A program made the translations under genes and the position numbers. A stretch of DNA of 64,000 nucleotides from an uncultured Treponema sp. (GTDB taxonomy: Bacteria; Spirochaetota; Spirochaetia; Treponematales; Treponemataceae): NCBI GenBank assembly GCA_910584475.1, contig CAJUBD010000006.1, positions 1 through 64,000 on the forward strand, written 5' to 3'. Below, piece by piece: positions 16,351 through 24,584 of this stretch; position 1 is the first letter of the stretch, and each line of letters begins with the position of its first letter. The notes beneath the pieces were generated by a model, which saw only the letters and a program-made list of their open reading frames with translations, made no database searches and was not told the DNA's origin.

Positions 16351-17079
16351 TTATTCCGCGATTACGGAGTTAACGGTGAGCTGCTCCGAGGAGACATCGG
16401 CGAAGTAGGAAGCGCCAGGCTTCGTGACCACCTTCACGCTGTAGTCGCCCGCTGAAATCCCATAAGGAATCACAGCGTCCACGATGTTCGTTCCGGCGCG
16501 GTGGAAATGCGTCACTTTCAGCCTTGTGCTCTCGTTCTCCAAGAACACTCCCTGCTTTTCGTCGGAAAAGTCGAAGCTTAAGTTTCGCCCTGAGATTCTT
16601 AAGGTTTCCGAAGGCAGGAGATCGAGCGCATCGTTTTCAGAAGCGTCGGCATTGAGTGTGCAGATTCTGTAGATTTTCACGATTCCGCTGATGTCGGGCG
16701 CGACCTGCTTGTACTCGAGGTTTCGCACAATCTCTTCCTGCGCCTGCGGCGCGATTGAAAAGAGGAAGCCAAGCTTATGGTTGCCGCTGTTCAGGGAAAA
16801 AGAGTCGCTTACCTTGGAGCAAGTGCCGCTCGCCGTGGGGCGCAGAGTCCCGAACGGATACTCCACATTGTAGCCCTTTGCGAGGTACTTGACAGAAACA
16901 TCCTTCAAGACCGCAAGCATTCCATTGTAGTCCGCCTCCGTGAAAGACGCGTTGTAGCCCGCCATCTCGGATATGAGATCTCCTTCGGCAAGCGTCTGGT
17001 TGCATCCGCTCCTGAAGCAAAATCCGTCTTTTTCCTCGTCAGTGATGAGCTGATTCCTGATAGTCTTTATTTCCAACAT
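16351..17079 (-). CDS. HU-like DNA-binding domain / DUF4469 protein
   Basis: A 242-residue protein. The N-terminal half (to about 120) looks like the Bvu_2165-type IHF/HU-like fold (LAEGDLISEMAGYNASFTEADYNGMLAVL, then YNVEYPFGTLRPTASGTC). The C-terminal half is a DUF4469 Ig-like domain (ETLRISGRNLSFDF; VDAVIPYGISAGDYSVKV). Such proteins are abundant in Bacteroidetes and treponemes; their role is unknown. The ribosome site GGAGGG lies 11 bases before the ATG, and a short hairpin sits just upstream of it. Confidence 0.8.
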   Translation of the reverse strand: MLEIKTIRNQLITDEEKDGFCFRSGCNQTLAEGDLISEMAGYNASFTEADYNGMLAVLKDVSVKYLAKGYNVEYPFGTLRPTASGTCSKVSDSFSLNSGNHKLGFLFSIAPQAQEEIVRNLEYKQVAPDISGIVKIYRICTLNADASENDALDLLPSETLRISGRNLSFDFSDEKQGVFLENESTRLKVTHFHRAGTNIVDAVIPYGISAGDYSVKVVTKPGASYFADVSSEQLTVNSVIAE

Positions 17080-17094
17080 AATTGAGGCCCTCCA

Positions 17095-17117
17095 AGACCT
17101 CGGACAGGTCTTTTTTT
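17095..17117 (+). terminator. Small terminator-like hairpin
   Basis: AGACCT at 17095-17100 pairs with AGGTCT at 17106-17111 around a CGGAC loop, and the T run continues to 17117. No plus-strand gene ends here, so it may end antisense transcription, or act in the 5' leader of the DUF4469 gene when read on the minus strand. Confidence 0.4.
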
Positions 17118-17154
17118 AGAAAGCGAAGACCAAAAAAATTTTTCGCTTGTCCTA

Positions 17155-17183
17155 TTGACAAAAAGGAGGGCAAATGCTATAAT
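17155..17183 (+). promoter_or_regulatory. Consensus sigma-70 promoter with no downstream ORF
   Basis: TTGACA at 17155-17160 and TATAAT at 17178-17183 are 17 bases apart, a full consensus match. Inverted arms GCAAATGCT (17170-17178) and AGCATTTGC (17202-17210) flank the -10 box and start site, which looks like an operator. No coding frame follows on the plus strand for 600 bases. Confidence 0.7.
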
Positions 17184-17189
17184 GAGCCA

Positions 17190-17340
17190 TACTAATTCAT
17201 ACAGCATTTGCTCTTCTTGACTAATTGTTCCCTGTAAATGGGCCAACATTTAGAGGGAACACCCTTTAAGTGAACTCACACAATTTTACCTCCTTTCCCA
17301 ATGACAACAGACATTAAGGACAATGATACTCTTATATTGT
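17190..17340 (+). ncRNA. Putative small non-coding transcript
   Basis: The promoter at 17155 would start RNA near 17190. The transcript holds a strong hairpin: 17227-17233 with 17254-17260 (7 bp), one G-G mismatch, then 17235-17240 with 17247-17252 (6 bp) around GGCCAA. I could not match it to 6S, tmRNA, SRP RNA or RNase P. Its 3' end is not defined by a clear terminator. Confidence 0.35.
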
Positions 17341-17454
17341 ACCGCGTGGTTTCTAGTTTGTCAAGCCCAAAATCGCATTTTAAAAAATCGCATTTTTTTC
17401 TAAAGTTTTTCCATTTTCTTGCCGATAATTACGCGCAAAATGCCGTGAAATGGG

Positions 17455-17632
17455 TCTTTGTACGCGCAAGATAATGTTCTTGGTACAAAAAGATAATGTT
17501 TTTGTACCAAAAAGACTTTGTCGTTGTACCAAAAATATGATGTTTTTGTACCTGCCAGGATAATCTTTTTGTACCAACAGGATTATGTTTTTGCACCAAA
17601 AAGATTATGATTTTGTACCAAAAAGATGATTT
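17455..17632. repeat. Tandem repeat of about 22 bp, eight units
   Basis: Eight degenerate units of 21-23 bases with consensus TACCAAAAAGATTATGTTTTTG. Each unit ends in TTTTTG and the next starts TACCAAAAA, so unit borders are palindromic. There are no unique spacers, so it is not a CRISPR. The minus strand reads through as a repeating Trp-Tyr-Lys-rich frame that I judge non-coding. It lies between the orphan promoter and the helicase gene. Confidence 0.8.
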
Positions 17633-17693
17633 CGTCAGTAGGAGGGCGGGGTGCTTTTTTTGCTTTCTGTGAAAGTGGAGGGGCGAATTTTCG

Positions 17694-17740
17694 CAAGAAA
17701 ACTCGGTAAGCAAGTCGAAGTCATGCGACATTTGAAAATT
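17694..17740 (+). repeat. Two-hairpin repeat unit
   Basis: CGAATTTTC-GCAA-GAAAACTCG, then a degenerate second hairpin ending TGCGAC. Same family as 12333-12379. Confidence 0.65.
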
Positions 17741-17810
17741 GATTTAATTCACTGTTAAAATGGGTTTACTATGTATAGCACAATTATGAAAAAAGTATTA
17801 GACTGTCATT

Positions 17811-20558
17811 ATGCTGAATCCTCATTTGATTTTAGTAATCGACAACTTTCCGCCGAAAAACAAATCTCCTTTTTTGACGGAACAGATAGAGTCTATGTTT
17901 TTCGACAAGGAAAATTCAAAGTATAAAATTACATTCAAATCAGGAAATGAATTCCAGTATAACGAAAAACGCATTGCTGTCCTTGAAAATCCGATTCACT
18001 TGAATCCGCAAAAAATATATGTCAGCCGCAATGAAAGAGAATTCTCTAATGTGTCAGATATTTTCGAATTTGAGGATAAAAACGCAAGCCGCAAATATTG
18101 GCACATCGTTTTTGAAAATGGAAAAGAAAGGACTTATGATTTTTCTGATTTGCAAATTGAAATGTCCGCGTTGGATGACCAAATTGCGAAAAATACTTTT
18201 GAATACATAAAGGCTCTTGCTTCTGCAAGCGAATTGAAAAGCGAGGACGATGAGAACATTCTTTTGAAGTCGTACAATAAAATTGCAAAAATTAAAACAA
18301 CTTGCGCCCTTGGCCTTTATTTGAACCCTGGCAATTTAAAGCCCAAAATTTTTAAATGTGACAACATAATTTTTCCATTTGGCTGCAATTCTAGCCAGAT
18401 AAAGGCGGTGCAAAACGCCCTTTCAAATCAAATTTCGATTATTTCAGGACCGCCGGGAACAGGAAAAACGCAGACAATTTTGAATATAATCGCAAATATT
18501 TTAGCGCAGGGAAAAACTGTCCAAGTCGTGTCCAACAACAATGACGCGACATCGAATGTGCTTGAAAAATTAAAGGATAAAAAATATTCGCTTGATTTTG
18601 TAGCGGCAAATTTGGGAAGGAAAAAAAATAAGGAAAGCTTCATCGACGAACAAAAATCCGAATATCCAAAAAATCTTGGAGAGATGAAAATTCTTCTTGA
18701 ACCATTGCAAAAAGAAAAGCTTTCAAACCTTTTTTCAAAACTGAAGGGCATTTTCAAAGTGCAGGAAGAATTGGCGAATGCGAGGGCTGAATTGGAATAT
18801 CTGTGTTTGGAAAGAGAGCATTTTGAAGCCGTTCATAATTGCAAAGTAAAAATCCGAAAAAATTTAAGCGCAAAAACATATTTTTTGCTTTGGCACAATG
18901 TGCAGGAGTTTTCGGACAAAGAAAAAGAAATTTCTTTTTTTCTCAAACTGAAAATTAGGTTCAAGTATGGAATTGGAACTTGGAGTTTTTTCAAGAACGA
19001 CAGCCTTGAAATGATTGAAGTGTTCAAGAATCAATTTTACGCTCAAAGGCAAATTGAACTAGAAAGCAAAATTTGCAAATTGGAGGAGGAAATAAAAAGA
19101 ATAAACGCAAAAGAAACTTTGAACGATTTTTCAAAAGCATCTCTTGAATACTTGAAGTTTATCCTTGCAAAACGATACGACACTTCAAAGGCTCGTGTCG
19201 TTTTTACAGAAGAAGATTTGTACAAAAACTATGAAATGGTTCAAAAGGAATACCCTTTGATTTTGAGCACGACATTTTCCTCGCGCAACAGCTTGAATCC
19301 CAATGCCGAATTTGATTATGTGATTATGGACGAGGCGAGTCAAGTTGACATTGCGACCGGCTGTCTTGCGCTTTCAAATGCAAAGAATGCGGTTATTGTC
19401 GGCGACTTGAAGCAGCTGCCGAATGTCGTTACGCAGGAAAACAAGATCAAGCTTGAATCGGTTATGCGCGATTTTTCTGTTGACGAAAGTTATAACAGCG
19501 CGAAATACAGTTTTTTGGAATCATTGAAAATGGTTGTTCCTGAAATCCCCGAAACCCTTTTGCGCGAACATTATCGCTGTAGCCCGAAAATAATAGGTTT
19601 TTGCAACCAAAAATTTTATGGCGGAAAACTTTTGGTTATGACAGAGGATAAGACTGGAGATGCGATTTCTGTCTTGAAAACTGTTCAGGGAAACCATGCA
19701 AGGGGCAAAACGAATTTGCGCCAGGCAGAAGAAATTCAAAGGATTGTTTTGGAGGAAAGCAAGAATTTTACCTGTGAACAAATCGGAATAATTGCGCCAT
19801 ACAATGCGCAAGTGGATTTATTGAAAACTTTGGTCGGCGATAAAATTGATGTTTCTACTGTGCATAAATTCCAAGGACGCGAAAAGGATTTTATCATAAT
19901 TTCAACTGTAGATAATGTTCCGACGGAATTTTCCGATGATCCGAATCTGTTGAATGTGGCGGTTTCGCGGGCAAAGAAAAGATTGGTGCTTGTAACCTCC
20001 GATGAAACTGAGCGCGCGATGGGAAATGTTGCCGACTTGATTTCATACATAAAGTATAATTCGGAAAAAATCGAAAACGGAACAATTCGTTCTGTGTTTG
20101 ACTATCTCTATACGCAGTTCAATGAGGCAAGGCGCGAATTCTTGAAAGGGAAAAAGCGCATTTCGCAATTCGATTCTGAAAATTTGTTTTATACGGCGAT
20201 CCTTGATTTTCTGGAAAATGAATTTCCTGATTTAGGCGTGCTTTGTCATACTCCGCTTCGAGAGATTATTGACGAACACCATTTTATTTACGATGCAGCA
20301 CTTTTAAAATATGCAATGCATCCTTGGACACACATAGATTTTTTGATTTACAGCAAGGTTTCCAAGCTTCCGATTCTGGCAATCGAGATTGACGGTTGGC
20401 ATTTTCATTCGGCGAAAAATATGAAAGCAAAGATGCAAGCGGAACGCGATAAAATGAAAGACGAAATTTTGCGTCTGTGCAAGATACCTTTGCAACGACT
20501 TACAACAAACGGCAGCGAAGAAATAAGAAAAATTCGGGAAAAGTTGAAGCAGTTTTGA
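17811..20558 (+). CDS. Superfamily 1 (Upf1-like) helicase with C-terminal nuclease-like domain
   Basis: A 915-residue protein. After an N-terminal domain of about 190 residues come the Walker A motif SGPPGTGKTQTI, DYVIMDEASQVD (motif II), VGDLKQLPN (motif III), LLREHYRCSP (motif IV), STVHKFQGREKDFIII (motif V) and NVAVSRAKKRLVLV (motif VI). The C-terminal 150 residues (YAMHPWTHIDFLIYS, LAIEIDGWHFH) resemble the DUF2726/Vsr-like nuclease fold with D and E-x-D residues. Such fusions occur in defence islands. The start is uncertain: ATG 17811 has no good ribosome site, and ATG 17787 begins a plausible start in another frame. Confidence 0.8.
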   Translation: MLNPHLILVIDNFPPKNKSPFLTEQIESMFFDKENSKYKITFKSGNEFQYNEKRIAVLENPIHLNPQKIYVSRNEREFSNVSDIFEFEDKNASRKYWHIVFENGKERTYDFSDLQIEMSALDDQIAKNTFEYIKALASASELKSEDDENILLKSYNKIAKIKTTCALGLYLNPGNLKPKIFKCDNIIFPFGCNSSQIKAVQNALSNQISIISGPPGTGKTQTILNIIANILAQGKTVQVVSNNNDATSNVLEKLKDKKYSLDFVAANLGRKKNKESFIDEQKSEYPKNLGEMKILLEPLQKEKLSNLFSKLKGIFKVQEELANARAELEYLCLEREHFEAVHNCKVKIRKNLSAKTYFLLWHNVQEFSDKEKEISFFLKLKIRFKYGIGTWSFFKNDSLEMIEVFKNQFYAQRQIELESKICKLEEEIKRINAKETLNDFSKASLEYLKFILAKRYDTSKARVVFTEEDLYKNYEMVQKEYPLILSTTFSSRNSLNPNAEFDYVIMDEASQVDIATGCLALSNAKNAVIVGDLKQLPNVVTQENKIKLESVMRDFSVDESYNSAKYSFLESLKMVVPEIPETLLREHYRCSPKIIGFCNQKFYGGKLLVMTEDKTGDAISVLKTVQGNHARGKTNLRQAEEIQRIVLEESKNFTCEQIGIIAPYNAQVDLLKTLVGDKIDVSTVHKFQGREKDFIIISTVDNVPTEFSDDPNLLNVAVSRAKKRLVLVTSDETERAMGNVADLISYIKYNSEKIENGTIRSVFDYLYTQFNEARREFLKGKKRISQFDSENLFYTAILDFLENEFPDLGVLCHTPLREIIDEHHFIYDAALLKYAMHPWTHIDFLIYSKVSKLPILAIEIDGWHFHSAKNMKAKMQAERDKMKDEILRLCKIPLQRLTTNGSEEIRKIREKLKQF

Positions 20559-20602
20559 TTTTTTAATGATGGAATACTTGGCAGTCACTTTCTTAAAAGA
20601 AA

Positions 20603-20631
20603 TTGCATTGTGGTTCTTTTTGTGGTATAAT
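20603..20631 (+). promoter_or_regulatory. Sigma-70-type promoter
   Basis: TTGCAT at 20603-20608 and TATAAT at 20626-20631 are 17 bases apart. It drives the small gene at 20660, whose ribosome site TTGGAGAA follows. Confidence 0.65.
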
Positions 20632-20659
20632 TCTATAAATATATCTTGGAGAAACAATT

Positions 20660-20902
20660 ATGAAAAAAGCCGTGGCTATAATTTTTGCGATTGCGCTGGC
20701 ATATCTTTTGTATGCAAATTTTTCTTTGAAAATGAAAGTGGAAAATTTGCAAGAAAAGTTGGATTGGTATGCAGAACAAAGCGATGAGTTCCACAATAGT
20801 CTTTATGCTAGGACTTTAGGAAGCGTTAATGATGGTGCGCATGAATTGTCTGTTTCAGATGTTTATTATCGAAAATATTTTGCATCTGAAAAAGATGAAT
20901 GA
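20660..20902 (+). CDS. Small membrane-anchored hypothetical protein
   Basis: An 80-residue protein with one N-terminal hydrophobic helix (KAVAIIFAIALAYLLYANFSL) followed by a short coiled-coil-like stretch (MKVENLQEKLDWYAEQ). It has its own promoter and a GGAG ribosome site. The opening 30 bases are repeated in front of the NYN gene at about 20915-20950, so a partial duplication happened here. Function unknown. Confidence 0.55.
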   Translation: MKKAVAIIFAIALAYLLYANFSLKMKVENLQEKLDWYAEQSDEFHNSLYARTLGSVNDGAHELSVSDVYYRKYFASEKDE

Positions 20903-20924
20903 GTCTAATTTTGGAGAAACAATT

Positions 20925-20979
20925 ATGAAAAAAATATGCTTAATTTTTGTGATTGCAAAATTATGGAGGTTTTATGACT
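20925..20979 (+). pseudogene. Truncated duplicate of the start of the 80-aa gene
   Basis: GGAGAAACAATT and ATG at 20925, followed by a Lys-Lys opening and a hydrophobic run (ICLIFVIAKLW), copy the start of the gene at 20660. The frame ends after 17 residues at TGA 20977-20979, overlapping the ATG of the NYN gene. It could act as a short coupling leader. Confidence 0.45.
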
Positions 20980-22059
20980 GAAGATAAGAAGATTGCTGTT
21001 TTCTTTGATGCAGAAAACATTTCGTCAAAGTATTTTGCAAAAATTTCTGCGAAAATAAATTCTTACGGCGACATTCTCGTTCAACGTGCTTATGCGGATT
21101 GGAGTATGGATAATTCAAATGGCTGGGAAAATGTAGTCAGGGAAAATCCCGTTCAAGCGATTCAGCAATTTCATTCTCGAAAAAATGAGGACTCCAAAAA
21201 AAATGAAACCGCCAACAAGGCGCAGGATGTTGACAAGGCAATCATTATGGACGGAGTTGAAATTTCCATCAAAAATCCTGAAATCAACACTATTTGCCTT
21301 GTCGCCTCTGACAAAGGTTATTCAGATTTTGTTCTCAAATTGCGTTCGCTGGGAAAGTATGTTTTGGGAATTGGTGAAAAAAAGTCCGGCGAAAATTCAC
21401 GTTATGTGAAAACTTTCAATGAATTTATCTATATAGAAGATTTGCTTGAGGTCGAAGAAAATATTTTGACTCAAATTGATAAGAAAAACGATGAAGGTTT
21501 GAAAGACTTTGCGCTTGAAAAATTTATTTCTCAATGCTTTGAACAAACTACGAAAAATGGAGATGAAACGGTTTTGCTTTCGAGGTTGGGTGATACGATT
21601 TTGCGGCAAAAAAGTGATTTTAATTATCGAGATTTTGATTCTGTAAGTCTTGTTCAACTTTTGGAAAAAATTTCTAAAAGTTCTGATGAATATTCATACG
21701 AAATAAAAAAATATGAAAAGCCAGGACTTGAAACTGCAACAAGAAAGTTGAAAAGTTCGGAAGTAAAGCCAGAGGAAAATTCTTATGTGGATAGATTAGA
21801 AGAAAATCTTTTGAAAGAAAAGGAAATCAAGGGCGAAATATTTAAATGCATCGGAAATTTCGGTTTTGTCCGTGATGAAACAGATGGCGAATATTACTAC
21901 TATCGCGGCGATGCTCCAAAAGTGATTCAAGAAAAATTGAGAAAAAACGCAAAAGTTGTTTGTAAGGTTACAAAAGAACCAGATTCGAAAGGTGTTTCAA
22001 CTAAGGATAGAAATGGTCGTGTGGAAATTCTTGCATTAGACGAAAGTTGTCGAGAATAA
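20974..22059 (+). CDS. NYN (LabA/DUF88-like) domain protein
   Basis: A 361-residue protein starting at ATG 20974 with GGAGG upstream. The NYN/PIN-like domain (about 1-155) shows KIAVFFDAENISSKYF, DKAIIMDGVEISIKN and TICLVASDKGYSDFVLKLRSLGK, with the acidic residues of this RNase-like fold. The middle (about 170-230) resembles an OST-HTH/LOTUS segment, and the C-terminus (about 285-355) a small beta-barrel RNA-binding domain (GNFGFVRDETDGEYYYYRG). It probably cleaves or binds RNA. Alternative starts upstream (20953) lack a ribosome site. Confidence 0.8.
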   Translation: MTEDKKIAVFFDAENISSKYFAKISAKINSYGDILVQRAYADWSMDNSNGWENVVRENPVQAIQQFHSRKNEDSKKNETANKAQDVDKAIIMDGVEISIKNPEINTICLVASDKGYSDFVLKLRSLGKYVLGIGEKKSGENSRYVKTFNEFIYIEDLLEVEENILTQIDKKNDEGLKDFALEKFISQCFEQTTKNGDETVLLSRLGDTILRQKSDFNYRDFDSVSLVQLLEKISKSSDEYSYEIKKYEKPGLETATRKLKSSEVKPEENSYVDRLEENLLKEKEIKGEIFKCIGNFGFVRDETDGEYYYYRGDAPKVIQEKLRKNAKVVCKVTKEPDSKGVSTKDRNGRVEILALDESCRE

Positions 22060-22191
22060 GCGTGGAATTTTGAGTTTCTATGAAAATCTATTTATCCGCA
22101 TATCATACTGCTTGCCGACAAGTTAGGAGTGTTTGATATGTCAAATAATTTCTCATAATTCCTAATCCATACTCAAAAACTATAACTCCGT

Positions 22192-22236
22192 TATAAAAAC
22201 AAAGTATTTGACATAAATGTTTTCTTTGGTTAAAAT
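22192..22236 (+). promoter_or_regulatory. Sigma-70-type promoter, shared block with 9227
   Basis: TTGACA at 22208-22213 and TAAAAT at 22231-22236 are 17 bases apart. The 24 bases 22192-22215 are identical to 9227-9250. It drives the flavodoxin operon. Confidence 0.75.
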
Positions 22237-22364
22237 TCAGTAAATCGCATTAAGGCAAGGGTGTATGAAACGGTTTGCGCGCGGCGCGAATGGTTCGGCT
22301 CGGGTTTCCTGCGAAAACTTGTATTTCAAACTTGCCCGTTCGCGGGCGAATCAGGAGTTGTTTT

Positions 22365-22883
22365 ATGAAAAGGATTCTTTTGACGATGGCGGCGGCTTTG
22401 GCGGTGAATGCGGCGGCAAGCGCGAAAAGCGTCGTGGTCTATTTTTCCGCAGAGTTCGGCGCGACGCGGGCGGTGGCGGAGCAAATCGCGAAAATCACAG
22501 GAAGCGACATTCTGGAAATCAAGCCGAAAGTCGCCTACACGAAAGCCGACTTGAATTGGCGCGATAGCAATTCGCGGACGACAAAAGAATGCCACAATTT
22601 GGCTACGGTTCGTCCTGAAATGGCGACGGCTCTCGACATCTCATTTTACGACACGGTTTACATCGGCTATCCGATTTGGTGGGGAGAGGCTCCGAACATT
22701 TTGTACACGTTCGTCGAAAGCGCGGACTTCAGCGGAAAGACGGTCTATCCGTTCTGCACTTCGGGTTCAAGCGGAATTGGCGGAAGCGCGAGGAATCTTG
22801 CGCGGAATGCGAAGGGCGACTGGAAGAGCGGCAAACGCTTCTCCCGCACCGTGAGCGAGGCGCAGGTGAGGGATTGGAAATGA
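22365..22883 (+). CDS. Exported flavodoxin-like protein
   Basis: A 172-residue protein beginning at ATG 22365 (CAGGAG upstream). It has a Sec signal peptide (MKRILLTMAAALAVNAAASA, cut before KSV) and then a flavodoxin fold: VVVYFSAEFGATRAVAEQIA is the phosphate-binding loop for FMN, YIGYPIWWGEAPNILYTFVE and FCTSGSSGIGGSA are the other flavin loops. Flavodoxins usually act in the cytosol, so the signal peptide suggests an extracytoplasmic electron carrier or NAD(P)H-quinone reductase-like role. The stop overlaps the next start (ATGA). Confidence 0.88.
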   Translation: MKRILLTMAAALAVNAAASAKSVVVYFSAEFGATRAVAEQIAKITGSDILEIKPKVAYTKADLNWRDSNSRTTKECHNLATVRPEMATALDISFYDTVYIGYPIWWGEAPNILYTFVESADFSGKTVYPFCTSGSSGIGGSARNLARNAKGDWKSGKRFSRTVSEAQVRDWK

Positions 22884-24283
22884 AAAAATTGATATTGGCA
22901 ATGTCGTCGGCAATTTTGTCGGCGGCGGCGTTCGCGCAATCGGTGAATGTCAACGATGGCTTTGTCCTTGTTCCGGCGGGCACTTGCACGATGGGAAGCG
23001 CGCCGAGCGAAAAGTGGCGCGAGGACGACGAAGTTTTGCACGCGGTGAAAGTGAATTCGTTTTATTGCGATCCGCTCGAAGTGAAACAGTCGGACTTTGA
23101 AAAAGTGATGGGACAAAATCCCAGCCATTTCAAGGGCGCGAATCTGCCCGTGGAAAATGTCACTTGGTTTGAAGCGATTGAATATTGCAACCGACTTTCT
23201 GCTGCGCGGAATCTTTCGCCTGTGTACAAAATTTCGGGCGACGCGAAAAGCGGCAGGGCGAGCGTCACTTGGAACCGCAGCGCGAACGGCTACAGACTTT
23301 TGACCGAGGCGGAATGGGAATACGCCTGCCGCGCGGGAAGCACGACGCGCTACAGTTTCGGAAACCAAGTGCATTCGGATTTCGCGAATTTTGAAGGAAC
23401 CTATCCGTATTCTATTGAAGACAATTATGTTCACCACACCGACGCAAGCGTGAGACCAGGACGCGCCTTGCACAGGACTCTTGCGGTGGATTCGTTTTCG
23501 CCGAACAAATTCGGCATCTACAATATGCACGGAAATGTTTCTGAATGGTGCTTCGACTTTTACTCGCCGTATGACCTGAAGGATTCGGAGAATCCTGCGG
23601 GAAGCGCGAGCGGACATTTGCGCGTGAATCGCGGCGGCTCTTTCAACGATTTTGGAAAGCATCTGCGTTCGTGCTACAGGAGCGCGACGAATCCTATTGA
23701 CGCGGACGAAAACTTGGGCTTCAGGATTTGCCGAAACGCCAATACGCAATACCCGTATGGGGTATCCGCCGAATTCGCCACGACTTATGACTTGAACGTT
23801 TCCGTTCCGAAGAATCCGAAAATCCTTGTGGCGTATTTTTCGTATTCGGGAAACACTGAGCGCGGCGCGAAACTCATTGCGGAAATGACTGGCGGCGACT
23901 TGTTTGAAATCCAGATGCAGCGTCCGTACTCCGGCGGCATCTACGAGGCGAGTCAAAAAGATTTGGGCGCGTACTACAAAACTCCGCTCGCATCGCACGT
24001 GAAAAATATGGCGCAGTACGATGTGATTTTGCTCGGCTATCCCACTTGGTGGGGAACGCTTCCGATGCCCGTGGTTTCGTTTTTGGAAGAATATGATTTC
24101 GCGGGAAAAACCATTATCAGTTTTTCAAGCCACGGCGGAACGAAATTCGGCGACAGCGTTTCCGCGCTCTCGAAAAAAGTCCTGAAGAGTTATGTCGGCA
24201 TCGGCTACGAGTGGGAATATTCGCGCCACGACAGAAAGGAAATCGAAGCGTGGCTTTCGCGAAACTCAATCCCGCGAAAATGA
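22880..24283 (+). CDS. Exported SUMF1 (formylglycine-generating-like) / flavodoxin fusion protein
   Basis: A 467-residue protein with a signal peptide (MKKLILAMSSAILSAAAFAQ). Residues about 25-300 form a SUMF1/FGE-sulphatase domain (GFVLVPAGTCTMGSA; GYRLLTEAEWEYACRAGSTT; GIYNMHGNVSEWCFD; VNRGGSFND; LGFRICR). Residues about 320-467 form a flavodoxin (ILVAYFSYSGNTERGAKLIA; LLGYPTWWGTLPMPV; SFSSHGGTKFG). It is translationally coupled to the flavodoxin gene by an ATGA overlap. The SUMF1 part may bind calcium or a partner rather than act on sulphatases. The pairing with flavodoxins suggests a redox complex outside the cytoplasm. Confidence 0.88.
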   Translation: MKKLILAMSSAILSAAAFAQSVNVNDGFVLVPAGTCTMGSAPSEKWREDDEVLHAVKVNSFYCDPLEVKQSDFEKVMGQNPSHFKGANLPVENVTWFEAIEYCNRLSAARNLSPVYKISGDAKSGRASVTWNRSANGYRLLTEAEWEYACRAGSTTRYSFGNQVHSDFANFEGTYPYSIEDNYVHHTDASVRPGRALHRTLAVDSFSPNKFGIYNMHGNVSEWCFDFYSPYDLKDSENPAGSASGHLRVNRGGSFNDFGKHLRSCYRSATNPIDADENLGFRICRNANTQYPYGVSAEFATTYDLNVSVPKNPKILVAYFSYSGNTERGAKLIAEMTGGDLFEIQMQRPYSGGIYEASQKDLGAYYKTPLASHVKNMAQYDVILLGYPTWWGTLPMPVVSFLEEYDFAGKTIISFSSHGGTKFGDSVSALSKKVLKSYVGIGYEWEYSRHDRKEIEAWLSRNSIPRK

Positions 24284-24416
24284 AAAACGGTTTTGCACTT
24301 GCAGTCGCGAAGCAAGTCATTCCTGTGCTCGACTCGCCAGTCGCGTGAGCGATGGTTTGAAAAAAATTCCTTGCAGAGCAAGTGCTAGCACTTGACCAAG
24401 GGAATCTGTTTTCGCT

Positions 24417-24538
24417 AGATTGTCGGGTCAAGCCCGACAATGACAGGGAACTCGCACAGCAATGACAGGGAAACTCGCGCGACAATGAGTCGCAAGTCTG
24501 CGGCTTGTTTAACGAGTTTTCGCAAGCGAAAACTCGCA
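24417..24538. repeat. REP palindrome and two-hairpin unit
   Basis: At 24419-24441 ATTGTCGGG pairs with CCCGACAAT around TCAAG. At 24490-24537 the two-hairpin unit recurs, with CGAGTTTTCGC-AA-GCGAAAACTCG. The gap 24284-24584 holds no gene. Confidence 0.7.
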
Positions 24539-24584
24539 TCCGATAATGGCGGAGGATGGCATTGCGATTTTAAGGAGAGGCGGA

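Noticed and set aside
17455..17632. CRISPR array
   Set aside because: Units are contiguous 22-bp repeats without unique spacers and no cas genes are present.
22745..23998. Long minus-strand ORF of 417 codons opposite the SUMF1-flavodoxin gene
   Set aside because: Its translation is Arg- and His-rich without motifs; it is the mirror of a GC-rich coding frame.
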